Below, one piece after another: positions 34,886 to 42,882 of a DNA stretch of 64,000 nt. Source of the stretch: CAZZDK01 sp964652235 (GTDB lineage Bacteria; Pseudomonadota; Alphaproteobacteria; UBA9219). Under the pieces are notes generated by a model. It saw only the letters and a list, made by a program, of their open reading frames with translations. It did not search any database and was not told where the DNA came from. Each line of letters starts with the position of its first letter. The stretch's first letter is position 1. Where the stretch lies: the NCBI GenBank assembly GCA_964652235.1, contig CAZZDK010000006.1, positions 37,297 through 101,296 on the forward strand. The letters are read 5' to 3'. Made by a program: the position numbers and the translations under genes.

Positions 34886-35533
34886 GTGGTCCAGGAAGAA
34901 CGGAAGCCCAAGCTCTTCGGCCGTCGTAAGGGCAGGCCGCTCAGCGCCCGTCGCCAAAGGCTTATGGACGAGCTTTTGCCGAAGGTGGAAGTCAAGTCCT
35001 CCTCCATCGAGGGGAGGAGGACGTGGCTCGAAATCGGCTTCGGCGGCGGCGAGCATCTGGCCGCGCAGGCGGCGGCGCACCCGGACGTTTTGTTCTTAGG
35101 CTGCGAGCCTTTCATCAATGGCGTGGCCTCGCTGCTTGTGCATATCGAGGACGGGAAACTTGAGAACGTCCGGATTCATCCGGGCGACGCGCGGATTCTT
35201 TTGGACGCGCTGCCGGACGCCTGCCTGGAAAAGTGCTTTGTTTTGTTCGCCGATCCGTGGCCGAAAAAGCGGCACCATGAGCGGCGCTTCATCGGCCCCG
35301 AAAACCTGCCGCGCCTTGCGCGCGTTTTGAAACCCGGCGGCGAACTGATTTTGGCGACCGACGTGCCGCCGCTCGCCGCCTGGATGCGCGAGCATACCGG
35401 CGCCCATCCTTCGTTCGAATGTCTGTACGATTCCTCGGCGCCGCCCGCAGGCTGGGTGCAGACGCGCTACGAGCAAAAAGCCCGCGCGGCGGGAAGGGGA
35501 GCGGAATATATGGCGTTTCGGAGGCGGGGATAA
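34886..35533 (+). CDS. trmB: tRNA (guanine-46-N7)-methyltransferase
   Basis: SAM-dependent methyltransferase that makes m7G46 in tRNA. Motifs: TWLEIGFGGGEHLAAQA (SAM loop), FLGCEPFINGVASLL, and the family signature FADPWPKKRHHERRFI, followed by the GELILATDVPPLAAWM strand. Length 215 is typical. The start is GTG at 34886, four bases after metK, so it is translated from the same message and uses SAM made by its neighbour. Confidence 0.95.
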   Translation: MVQEERKPKLFGRRKGRPLSARRQRLMDELLPKVEVKSSSIEGRRTWLEIGFGGGEHLAAQAAAHPDVLFLGCEPFINGVASLLVHIEDGKLENVRIHPGDARILLDALPDACLEKCFVLFADPWPKKRHHERRFIGPENLPRLARVLKPGGELILATDVPPLAAWMREHTGAHPSFECLYDSSAPPAGWVQTRYEQKARAAGRGAEYMAFRRRG

Positions 35534-35567
35534 CAAAAAACACCGCTGTTTCCCGGCGTCTCGCCTC

Positions 35568-37895
35568 TCACGTATCCAAAAAGCTTCTCAGCTTGCGCGA
35601 GCGCGAGGGATGCTTAAGCTTGCGCAGCGCCTTGGCTTCGATCTGGCGGATGCGTTCGCGCGTGACCGAGAATTGCTGGCCGACTTCCTCCAGCGTGTGG
35701 TCCGTGTTCATCCCGATCCCGAAGCGCATACGCAAAACGCGCTCTTCGCGGGCGGTGAGCGTCGAGAGAACGCGCGTCGTCGTCTCGCGCAAATTGCCCA
35801 AAATGGCGGCGTCGAGCGGCTGGATGGCGTTCTTGTCTTCGATGAAGTCGCCGAGGTGCGAGTCTTCCTCGTCTCCTATGGGCGTTTCAAGCGAGATCGG
35901 CTCCTTCGCGATTTTCAGGACTTTGCGGACCTTTTCCAGCGGCATATGCAGCTTTTCCGCCAGCTCTTCGGGCGTCGGCTCGCGGCCTATTTCGTGGAGC
36001 ATTTGGCGGCTCGTGCGCACAAGCTTGTTGATCGTCTCGATCATGTGGACGGGAATGCGGATCGTGCGCGCCTGATCGGCGATGGAGCGCGTGATGGCCT
36101 GTCTTATCCACCAGGTCGCGTAGGTCGAGAACTTATAGCCGCGCCGGTATTCGAACTTTTCGACGGCTTTCATAAGGCCGATATTGCCTTCCTGGATCAG
36201 GTCGAGGAACTGCAAGCCCCTGTTCGTGTACTTTTTGGCAATGGAGATGACGAGGCGCAGGTTGGCTTCGACCATTTCCTTTTTCGCGCGGCTGGATTCG
36301 CGCTCGCCTTTTTGCACCGTCATGACGATGCGCTTGAAATCTTCGAGCGGCAGGCCCGCTTCCTCGCAGATGGAGGAGATTTCAGAGCGCAGGCGTTCCG
36401 TCTCGCCCTCGTGTCGTTCGACGAACTTCGTCCAGGCTTTGACGTTCGGCGCGACGGCTTTCGTTTCCGGCGCGGGCGGCGCCTTATCCTTGGCTTCTTT
36501 ATCCTTGCCCGTCTTGGCCTCTTTCTTGGGGGCGGGCTTGGGATTGAAAACGTCCTGCAGCCAGTTGCGGTCCAGCTCGTGTCCGGTGTAGCGGGCCAGG
36601 AAATCCTCGCGCTTTACGCCGCTGTCGGCGGCCAGGCGCAGGAGGCGGCCTTCGATGCCGAGCAGGCGGCGATTGAGCGTGTAAAGCTGCTGGACGAGCT
36701 GTTCGATGCGATGGTTGTTGAGGCGGACCGTGCGGACAAGGTCAACAAGGTCCTCTTTCGTCTGCTCGAACTTTTTGTCCGAGGCGGGCGAGATTTTCTC
36801 CCCCTTTTGCAGCGCGGCGTGGCGTTGGCTTTGCTGGCGCGAAAGCTTGGCGTAGGTGGCGGCGATCTTCTCGAACGTCTCCATCACCTGCGGGCGAAGC
36901 TTTTCCTCCAGCATGGAGAGGGAGAGGTTTTCCTCGTCGTCGCCTTCGAAGTCGCCGTCCTCGTCGCTGGATACGCCTTCCTCCGCCTCTTCGGCTTCGA
37001 CGCTGGCGCCCTCGTCGAGCATATCGCCCTCGGCGCTCGGCGCGCCGCCGTAGGTGGCTTCAAGGTCGATGACGTCGCGCAGGAGAATTTTGCCCTCGTT
37101 CAGCGCGTCGTGCCAGCTTAAAAGCGCGGTGATGGTCAGCGGGGATTCGCAAATCCCGCCGATCATCATCTCGCGGCCCGCCTCGATGCGCTTGGCGATG
37201 GCGATTTCGCCTTCGCGGCTCAAAAGCTCGACGGTGCCCATCTCGCGCAGGTAAAGGCGGACGGGATCGTCCGTACGCCCGACTTCGGATTCCTCGACGT
37301 TGCCTTTGGCTTCTTCCTCCGGGCCTTCCTCGGCGGATTCTTCGGCCTTGGGCGCCGTTTCTTCGTCCTCGGCCTCGATGACGTTGATCCCCATTTCGGA
37401 AAGGATCGCCATCGTGTCTTCGATCATGTCCGAGTTGATCTTATCCTGCGGCAAGGCGGCGTTGATCTCGTCGATGGTGACGTAGCCGCGTTCCTTGCCG
37501 CGTCGAAGCATTTTTTTGACGGCTTCGGACGAGGAATCGATGATGGGCTCTTCCCCCTTATGGTCTCCCGGCGGGGCTTCCGAAGGCAGACCGGAAAGGA
37601 GGGGCAGGGGTTTCGCCTTCGGCGGCGCGGGCTGTTCTTTGGCGTCGGACTTGGGTGCGGGCGCGGCAGGCTTCGGGAGCGGTTTCGCGGCCTTATCTTT
37701 GACCGCCTTGGCGGGCGTCGCGGCTTTTTTCTTTTCGGGCCTTACGGGCGCGGCTTTTTTGGGCGCGGGTTTGAGCGCCGCCTTTTTAGTGGGGCTTTTG
37801 GGCTTCGCGCTTTTCGACGCGCTTTTGGAAGAAGACGCCCTGGGCGCGGGAGTCTTTTTCTTCACAGTTTTCCTTGAGACGGTCTTCTGAGCCAT
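35568..37895 (-). CDS. rpoD: RNA polymerase primary sigma factor RpoD
   Basis: Housekeeping sigma-70. Region 1.1 (RGYVTIDEINAALPQDKI), 1.2 (TDDPVRLYLREMGTVELLSREGE), the non-conserved region, and 2.1-2.4 (AKKYTNRGLQFLDLIQEGNIGLMKAVEKFEYRRGYKFSTYATWWIRQAI) are all present. Regions 3 and 4 end with ERIRQIEAKALRKLKHPSRS. At 775 residues it is longer than usual. The first 105 residues are an Ala/Lys/Pro-rich extension and there is another Lys/Ala/Pro insertion around residues 445-485, between the non-conserved region and 2.1. It is downstream of dnaG, the classic macromolecular synthesis order. Confidence 0.97.
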   Translation of the reverse strand: MAQKTVSRKTVKKKTPAPRASSSKSASKSAKPKSPTKKAALKPAPKKAAPVRPEKKKAATPAKAVKDKAAKPLPKPAAPAPKSDAKEQPAPPKAKPLPLLSGLPSEAPPGDHKGEEPIIDSSSEAVKKMLRRGKERGYVTIDEINAALPQDKINSDMIEDTMAILSEMGINVIEAEDEETAPKAEESAEEGPEEEAKGNVEESEVGRTDDPVRLYLREMGTVELLSREGEIAIAKRIEAGREMMIGGICESPLTITALLSWHDALNEGKILLRDVIDLEATYGGAPSAEGDMLDEGASVEAEEAEEGVSSDEDGDFEGDDEENLSLSMLEEKLRPQVMETFEKIAATYAKLSRQQSQRHAALQKGEKISPASDKKFEQTKEDLVDLVRTVRLNNHRIEQLVQQLYTLNRRLLGIEGRLLRLAADSGVKREDFLARYTGHELDRNWLQDVFNPKPAPKKEAKTGKDKEAKDKAPPAPETKAVAPNVKAWTKFVERHEGETERLRSEISSICEEAGLPLEDFKRIVMTVQKGERESSRAKKEMVEANLRLVISIAKKYTNRGLQFLDLIQEGNIGLMKAVEKFEYRRGYKFSTYATWWIRQAITRSIADQARTIRIPVHMIETINKLVRTSRQMLHEIGREPTPEELAEKLHMPLEKVRKVLKIAKEPISLETPIGDEEDSHLGDFIEDKNAIQPLDAAILGNLRETTTRVLSTLTAREERVLRMRFGIGMNTDHTLEEVGQQFSVTRERIRQIEAKALRKLKHPSRSRKLRSFLDT

Positions 37896-37916
37896 GTTGA
37901 ACTCTCGCTTGCTTCC

Positions 37917-39821
37917 CTACGATGTACGTCCGGCGAAATCTTCCTCTTCCAGAGCGGCCTCCTGGTTTGCCGTCTCGCGACTCAGCGCTTCGGCCTGTTC
38001 GCGCAGGGCCATCAGTCGCGCCAGATTCGAATCCGTCGGCGCTTGCCTGCACAGGCGCGTCGCTTCTTGAAGATCGGTCTGAAGCTGCTCCAGCAAATAT
38101 TTGTTCCAGATAGATTTCCACCCTTGACGCGCCTGCGCCAACGGACGATCCTGCCGTGCGAAACCGGCATGGACATAGGTTCCTTCGCCGAAAATATCCG
38201 CCAGTTTCGCGCCGCTCCCTTGGGAGAGTTGGCGATAAACCTCCGCCGCGTCAAGAGTTTCGTTCGATGCGGATTCGAAAAGAGCCACGACCTGTTGCCG
38301 CAGGGCCTCCAGATCGGGGCTGGAAAAATCCGTCCGAGCCAAATCCTCTCCGAATTCCGCATAAAGGGCCGGATGATTAACCATAAGCGCCAAAAGGACC
38401 TTTTCGCGCAAATATTGGGCGCTGACAGGTTGCCTGCGGGGCGGGGCGGGGGCAAAGGCAAAGGGGCGCCCGGTCCTTACCCTTTTTTCTTTGCGGACGA
38501 AAGGCGTCTCCTCCTGGCTTGGCCAATGGAAAAGAGCGGCCAGGCGCTTTTCAATATCGTCCTGATACAGACGGCGCAAAGGTTCGTCGCGGATCAGGGC
38601 GATTTTTTGCCGGATGGCGCGCTGGGCGGCGGCCCGGTCTTCGGGCGTTTGCAGGCGGCGGCCCTCCATCGTCAGGTCCCAGATCATATCGGCCATGGGT
38701 TTTGCCTGGTCCAAAACGGCTTGCATGGCGGCGCGGCCCTGGTTGCGCAGAAGCGAATCCGGATCCTCGCCGGGGGGAAGATAAGCGACGCGGACCGTTT
38801 GCGCGGCGGTCAAAAGAGGCAAAGCGCGATCCGCCGCGCGCGCGGCGGCGCGCAGGCCCGCGCTATCGCCGTCGAAGCAAAGAACGGGGCTGTAATCCCG
38901 CGCGGGATCGCGGGCGTCCGGCGGCGGCAAAAGCCGCCAGAGCAGGACGAGTTGGTCTTCCGTCAGGGCGGTGCCCAGCGGCGCCAGCGCCCCGATATAT
39001 CCGGCCTCCGCCAGCGCGATCACGTCCATATAACCTTCCACGACGATGAGAGGCTGGCCCTGAGCGATGGCGGCGCGGGCGCGGGAAAGGCCGTAAAGCA
39101 AGTGGCCTTTGTGGAAAAGGGGATGATCGGGCGAATTGAGGTATTTCGGCTCGCCTTCGCCCAGGACCCGTCCGCCGAAGGCGACGATCTGCCCGCGCCG
39201 GTCGCCGACCGGAAAGATAACGCGGTTTCTGAAAAAGCTGTAATGGTCGGGACGGTCTTCAGATTTCTTAATAAGACCGACCTCTAACATCTCGTCAAGA
39301 TTGAAATTTTCGGCCTGTAGTTTGCGGATGATTGCCTGCGCGTCAGGGGGCGCGTAGCCCAGGCGGAAACGCTCAATCGCTTCGTCGCTAAGGCCTCTTC
39401 CCTGTAGATAGAGCAAAGCTTCGCGTCCGGCAGGGGCGCGAAGCTGATCTTCGAAAAAGACCGTCGCGCATTCAAGGAGCTGATGCAGCCGCTTGGCTTT
39501 ATCGAACTTTTCGCGTTCTATCGGCGTGTCTTGCGGCACGGCCAGGCCCGCCTGCGCGGCCAGCGCCTCGACCGCTTCGGGAAAGCTCAAATGGTCGTGA
39601 CGCATCACAAAGCCGATAATGTCGCCGTGCGCCCCGCAGCCGAAGCAATGATAGAATTGCTTTTCGTCGTTGACGTAAAAACTGGGGGTCTTTTCTTTGT
39701 GAAAAGGGCAGCAGCCCTTAAACTCCCGCCCCGCGCGGACCAAGCGCATCCGCTTGCCCACAATTTCCGAAAGAGGAAGCCGCGCGCGCAATTCATCCAT
39801 AAAAGCGGGGGAAAAGGCCAT
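37917..39821 (-). CDS. dnaG: DNA primase
   Basis: Synthesises RNA primers for replication. The zinc-binding domain has C38-x2-H41 and C59-x2-C62 (CCPFHKEKTPSF, HCFGCGAHGD). The catalytic TOPRIM domain shows IVVEGYMDVIALAEAG and LCFDGDSAGLRAAARAADRA with its acidic residues. The C-terminal helicase-binding domain follows (SAQYLREKVLLALMVNHPALY). Length 634 is normal. Followed 21 bases later by rpoD. Confidence 0.97.
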   Translation of the reverse strand: MAFSPAFMDELRARLPLSEIVGKRMRLVRAGREFKGCCPFHKEKTPSFYVNDEKQFYHCFGCGAHGDIIGFVMRHDHLSFPEAVEALAAQAGLAVPQDTPIEREKFDKAKRLHQLLECATVFFEDQLRAPAGREALLYLQGRGLSDEAIERFRLGYAPPDAQAIIRKLQAENFNLDEMLEVGLIKKSEDRPDHYSFFRNRVIFPVGDRRGQIVAFGGRVLGEGEPKYLNSPDHPLFHKGHLLYGLSRARAAIAQGQPLIVVEGYMDVIALAEAGYIGALAPLGTALTEDQLVLLWRLLPPPDARDPARDYSPVLCFDGDSAGLRAAARAADRALPLLTAAQTVRVAYLPPGEDPDSLLRNQGRAAMQAVLDQAKPMADMIWDLTMEGRRLQTPEDRAAAQRAIRQKIALIRDEPLRRLYQDDIEKRLAALFHWPSQEETPFVRKEKRVRTGRPFAFAPAPPRRQPVSAQYLREKVLLALMVNHPALYAEFGEDLARTDFSSPDLEALRQQVVALFESASNETLDAAEVYRQLSQGSGAKLADIFGEGTYVHAGFARQDRPLAQARQGWKSIWNKYLLEQLQTDLQEATRLCRQAPTDSNLARLMALREQAEALSRETANQEAALEEEDFAGRTS

Positions 39822-39931
39822 TAACCAAGAATCCTTATTTCACTTTCAGCCCCGATGTTGTAGCGTACCCGCGCATTGCTTCAAGTCAAATAATGAGGGC
39901 GATAAAGAAGAACCGGAGAGGAGAGAAAACC

Positions 39932-40555
39932 ATGTCATTGAAGTCGTTCGCCGCAGACTCCATAGAGGAAACCTGCCTTACCCGGCTTGAAAAGGACTTA
40001 AGAGCCGCTGAGGAACAAATCTTCAGGCGGGTGTCCGGCCTAAAAGAGCTTCCCGCGCCGCGCGCCCAGAGGTTGTATCTCTTTGGCCTCTTTTCCGCCA
40101 TCGGAACACAATGGGAAAGAATGCTCTCTGATATGGATACGGAGGGCTACTGTCTGGGGCCGTCGGAGGCAGGGAAGACCGATGCCGATCTTGAAATTAC
40201 GTTCCTTCCGCAGACGCTCGTCGCGAAAGATGAACAAGCGCTTCCTTCCCTGAAATTAACGGTCTCCGACTGCGATTTCGGCCAGGTTGGCGTTTTCGTA
40301 CGCCGTATGGGCGTTCCGGGCACGTTGCCTTCTGAGCTTGGGGAAAGAATCGTTACTTTAGAGAAGGACCAGAGGAGACTGACCAATTGGCAATTGGCCG
40401 CGCTTTTAGGCGAAGTCAAAGCCTATTCCCTTCTTTATGTGGCCGAAAAGATGGTGCAGGACGGGATGGCGCCTACGCGGGAAACAGCTTTGGCAACGCT
40501 GGGCCGCTCCCGGCAGTTTCAGCTCCAACCCGGTTTAGGCGCGGGGGGCGTTTAA
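39932..40555 (+). CDS. Hypothetical protein, 207 aa
   Basis: Not recognised. Start ATG at 39932 (MSLKSFAADSIEETC) is supported by a GGAGAGGAGAG ribosome binding site; an upstream in-frame start is less likely. The protein is soluble: an N-terminal helical stretch (RLEKDLRAAEEQIFRRVSGL), a central region with LEITFLPQTLVAKDEQ and VSDCDFGQVGVFVRRMG, and a C-terminal helical part (NWQLAALLGEVKAYSLLYVA). It lies on the opposite strand inside what is otherwise a conserved yqeY-dnaG-rpoD block and ends 3 bases from the convergent yqeY stop. Probably a lineage-specific insertion. Confidence 0.65.
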   Translation: MSLKSFAADSIEETCLTRLEKDLRAAEEQIFRRVSGLKELPAPRAQRLYLFGLFSAIGTQWERMLSDMDTEGYCLGPSEAGKTDADLEITFLPQTLVAKDEQALPSLKLTVSDCDFGQVGVFVRRMGVPGTLPSELGERIVTLEKDQRRLTNWQLAALLGEVKAYSLLYVAEKMVQDGMAPTRETALATLGRSRQFQLQPGLGAGGV

Positions 40556-40557
40556 CC

Positions 40558-41016
40558 CTATCCCCCTAAGAGGCCTTTTACGATGGGACCGACGGCGGAA
40601 AAGTCCATTTGTCCGGCATAGGCTTTCTTAAGCTCGCCCATCACTTTGCCCATATCCTTGACGCTGGCCGCGCCCGTGGCCGTGATGGCTTTGGCGACGG
40701 CTTCTTTCACGGCCGCTTCGTCCATCTGTTTGGGCAGGAAGCGCTCGATCACCGCGATTTCAGCCCGTTCTTTGTCGGCCAAATCCTGCCTTTTGCCCTG
40801 CTCGTAAAGCGCGATGGATTCGCGGCGTTGTTTAACCATACCCTGCAAAAGGCTCATGATCTGCTCGTCGCTGATGCCGTTTGCGTTGCCTGAGGGGCGG
40901 GCGGCGATGTCGGCGTCTTTAAGCTTGGCCATGATCATACGGACGGCGCCGAGCGTGGCCTCGTCCTTGGCCCGCATGGCGTCTTTCATGGCGTTCGTGA
41001 TGTCGTCTCTGAGCAT
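40558..41016 (-). CDS. yqeY: GatB/YqeY domain protein
   Basis: A 152-residue protein with the YqeY fold found as the tail domain of GatB, thought to contact tRNA. LRDDITNAMKDAMRAKDEATLGAVRMIMAKLKD is the standard opening, and DEAAVKEAVAKAITATGAASVKDMGKVMGELKKAYAGQMD the standard C-terminus. Divergent from carA and upstream of dnaG-rpoD, an arrangement seen across alphaproteobacteria. The exact cellular role is not established. Confidence 0.93.
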   Translation of the reverse strand: MLRDDITNAMKDAMRAKDEATLGAVRMIMAKLKDADIAARPSGNANGISDEQIMSLLQGMVKQRRESIALYEQGKRQDLADKERAEIAVIERFLPKQMDEAAVKEAVAKAITATGAASVKDMGKVMGELKKAYAGQMDFSAVGPIVKGLLGG

Positions 41017-41043
41017 GGTCTGTTCCTAAATTAAGAAAACGGG

Positions 41044-41063
41044 ACTCCCGCTTTCGCGGGAGT
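41044..41063. repeat. Short hairpin repeat of the CCCGC-TTTC-GCGGG type
   Basis: ACTCCCGC, TTTC, GCGGGAGT forms a perfect 8-base stem, followed by GACG. It resembles the widespread dispersed repeat seen in many proteobacteria as ATTCCCGCnnnnGCGGGAATGACG. It lies between yqeY and carA and could act as a bidirectional structure, but there is no T run. Confidence 0.6.
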
Positions 41064-41218
41064 GACGATGGATAGACAAGAGTAACTCTATGAAACTCGT
41101 CATGTTTGCGCAAGCGGGCGTGCCCGTTTATTTTTCATTTCCATCTTGCAAAGCGGGGGGCGTTTCGGCATAGTCTGGCCCGTTTGAGCGGAAAAATCTC
41201 GAATCAACCGGAAAAGCC

Positions 41219-42484
41219 ATGCCACCGAAGCCCTCTGTCAAAGAACGGGAAAAAGCGAAACTGCGCGATTCCCGGACTCCTCGCCCCACGGCGCTCCTGG
41301 TTCTAGCAGACGGGAGCGTTTTTTTTGGCCACGGAATCGGCGCAGAAGGCCGGACGGTGGGGGAGATATGCTTCAACACCTCCATGACCGGGTATCAGGA
41401 GATTCTGACCGATCCTAGCTATGAAGGCCAGATGATCGTCTTCACGTTTCCGCATATCGGGAATGTGGGCGTGAACGACGTGGACATCGAAACGCAAGGT
41501 CCGGCGGCGCGGGGGCTTATCTTGCGAGCGGATATCACCGAGCCTTCCAACTGGCGCGCGCTGGGGCCTTTCGACGCCTGGCTTAAAAAGCACAAGCTGA
41601 TCGGCATTTCCGGCATCGATACGCGCGCGCTGACGGCGCGCATTCGCGACGGCGGGGCGCCGAGCGGCGTCATCTGCCACGCGCCGGACGGCGCGTTTGA
41701 TCTCGACGCGCTCAAGAAAGAAGCCGCCGCTTGGCCCGGCCTTGACGGCATGGACCTGGCGCTGAACGTGACGTGCGGGGAGAGGTATGAGTGGACGGAA
41801 GGACTTTATGAAGGGGACCGGGGGTCGGGATTCGGGGGTCGGGGAAGGAAAGAAAACCCTGACCCCCGATCCCCGACCGCCGACCCCCGTTCTTACGTCG
41901 TCGCCATCGATTACGGCGCGAAGCGGAACATCTTGCGCTGCCTTGTCAGCGCCGGGTGCCGCGTGACGGTCGTTCCGGCGCAGACCTCGGCGGAAGCTAT
42001 CTTTGCGCTCAAGCCCGACGGCGTGTTTCTCTCCAACGGTCCGGGCGATCCGGCGGCGACGGGCGTTTATGCCGTGCCGGTCATCAAAGCGGTGCTGGAT
42101 AGAGGACTTCCTCTGTTTGGCATTTGCCTTGGCCATCAGATGCTGGGCCTCGCGCTCGGCGCGCGCACGACGAAAATGCCGCGCGGCCACAGAGGCGCGA
42201 ACCATCCCGTCAAAGATTTGCAAACCGGCAAGGTCGAGATCACGAGCCAGAACCACGGCTTTATGGTGATCCCCGAAACCTTGCCGAGGAACGCCGAAGT
42301 CACGCATATCAGCCTGTTCGACGGCAGCAACGAAGGCTTTCGCCTGAAGGACAAGCCCGCCTTTTCCGTCCAATACCACCCCGAAGCCTCGCCGGGTCCG
42401 CACGACGCGCATTATCTGTTCGAGCGGTTCGTGGGGATGATGAAGGAGGGGGTCGGGGGTCGGGATTCGGGGGTCGGGGAATGA
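41219..42484 (+). CDS. carA: Carbamoyl-phosphate synthase small subunit, with two repeat-derived segments
   Basis: Glutaminase subunit providing ammonia for carbamoyl phosphate. The N-terminal domain (GICFNTSMTGYQEILTDPSY-type sequence) and the class I amidotransferase domain with nucleophile Cys in FGICLGHQMLGLALG, plus SVQYHPEASPGPHD (His and Glu), are complete. Between the domains, after YEWTEGLYE, about 25 residues (DRGSGFGGRGRKENPDPRSP and on to DPRS) are encoded by a palindromic element, in frame. The last residues, EGVGGRDSGVGE, come from another arm of the same family. It is separated from carB by a two-gene cassette. Activity is probably kept since the insert falls in the interdomain linker. 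Confidence 0.95.
   Translation: MPPKPSVKEREKAKLRDSRTPRPTALLVLADGSVFFGHGIGAEGRTVGEICFNTSMTGYQEILTDPSYEGQMIVFTFPHIGNVGVNDVDIETQGPAARGLILRADITEPSNWRALGPFDAWLKKHKLIGISGIDTRALTARIRDGGAPSGVICHAPDGAFDLDALKKEAAAWPGLDGMDLALNVTCGERYEWTEGLYEGDRGSGFGGRGRKENPDPRSPTADPRSYVVAIDYGAKRNILRCLVSAGCRVTVVPAQTSAEAIFALKPDGVFLSNGPGDPAATGVYAVPVIKAVLDRGLPLFGICLGHQMLGLALGARTTKMPRGHRGANHPVKDLQTGKVEITSQNHGFMVIPETLPRNAEVTHISLFDGSNEGFRLKDKPAFSVQYHPEASPGPHDAHYLFERFVGMMKEGVGGRDSGVGE
41816..41890. repeat. Family A palindromic element (copy A2) inside carA
   Basis: Left arm GGGGGTCGGGATTCGGGGGT (41818-41844 region), loop about AAGGAAAGAAAACC, and right arm with CCCCCGATCCCCGACC to 41890. About 75 bases, adding a whole number of codons with no stop. 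CarA homologues lack this segment between the N-terminal and amidotransferase domains, which identifies it as an insertion. Confidence 0.85.
42449..42481. repeat. Family A arm, left terminal inverted repeat (A3)
   Basis: 33 bases beginning GGGGTCGGGGGTCGGGATTC. Its reverse complement recurs at 43401-43433 with 32 of 33 bases identical. It encodes the carA C-terminus and provides the GGGG/GGGGA stretch just before the next start codon. Confidence 0.9.
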
Positions 42485-42882
42485 GAGCGAAAACCGTCCG
42501 GAGCTATAAGGATTTGGAAGTCTGGCAAACGGCCATGGCGCTTGTGACGGAGATTTATAAATTGACGAAGAAGTTTCCGCGAGAGGAATTGTACGGTTTA
42601 ACAAGCCAGATTCGACGTTCCGCCGTTTCCGTTCCCTCCAATATTGCGGAGGGCCATGCCAAAAGAACGACCAAGGATTTTATTAAGTTCGCCAACATTG
42701 CTTACGGATCGGTAGCCGAAGTGGAAACGCAACTTATGATCGCCGAAAATCTCGGTTATGCGACGCATGGCGAAGTGGCTTCTTTACTGGAGGATTTTTC
42801 AGCTACGGGGAGAATGTTGAACGGATTAATAGCCGGTTTGGAGAGAAGAGAAATTTCTAAATCCAAAGGAGAATCTCGATGA
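42481..42882 (+). CDS. Four-helix-bundle protein (S23/IVP family)
   Basis: A 133-residue protein of the family first described as the ORF of intervening sequences in 23S rRNA genes and related to the diversity-generating retroelement accessory protein Avd. The hallmarks are SYKDLEVWQTAMALVTEIYK, ELYGLTSQIRRSAVSVPSNIAEGHAKRT (the R-x2-SVPSNIAEG signature) and a C-terminal helix LLEDFSATGRMLNGLIAGLE. Known members form pentameric helical bundles that are strongly basic and may bind nucleic acid. It starts in the left inverted repeat, overlapping carA's stop (ATGA), and its stop overlaps the LOG gene. There is no rRNA gene in the window. Confidence 0.9.
   Translation: MRAKTVRSYKDLEVWQTAMALVTEIYKLTKKFPREELYGLTSQIRRSAVSVPSNIAEGHAKRTTKDFIKFANIAYGSVAEVETQLMIAENLGYATHGEVASLLEDFSATGRMLNGLIAGLERREISKSKGESR

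Noticed and set aside
42481..42882. 23S rRNA intervening sequence
   Set aside because: The four-helix-bundle protein is typical of such sequences, but the flanks are carA and carB, and there is no rRNA in the window.
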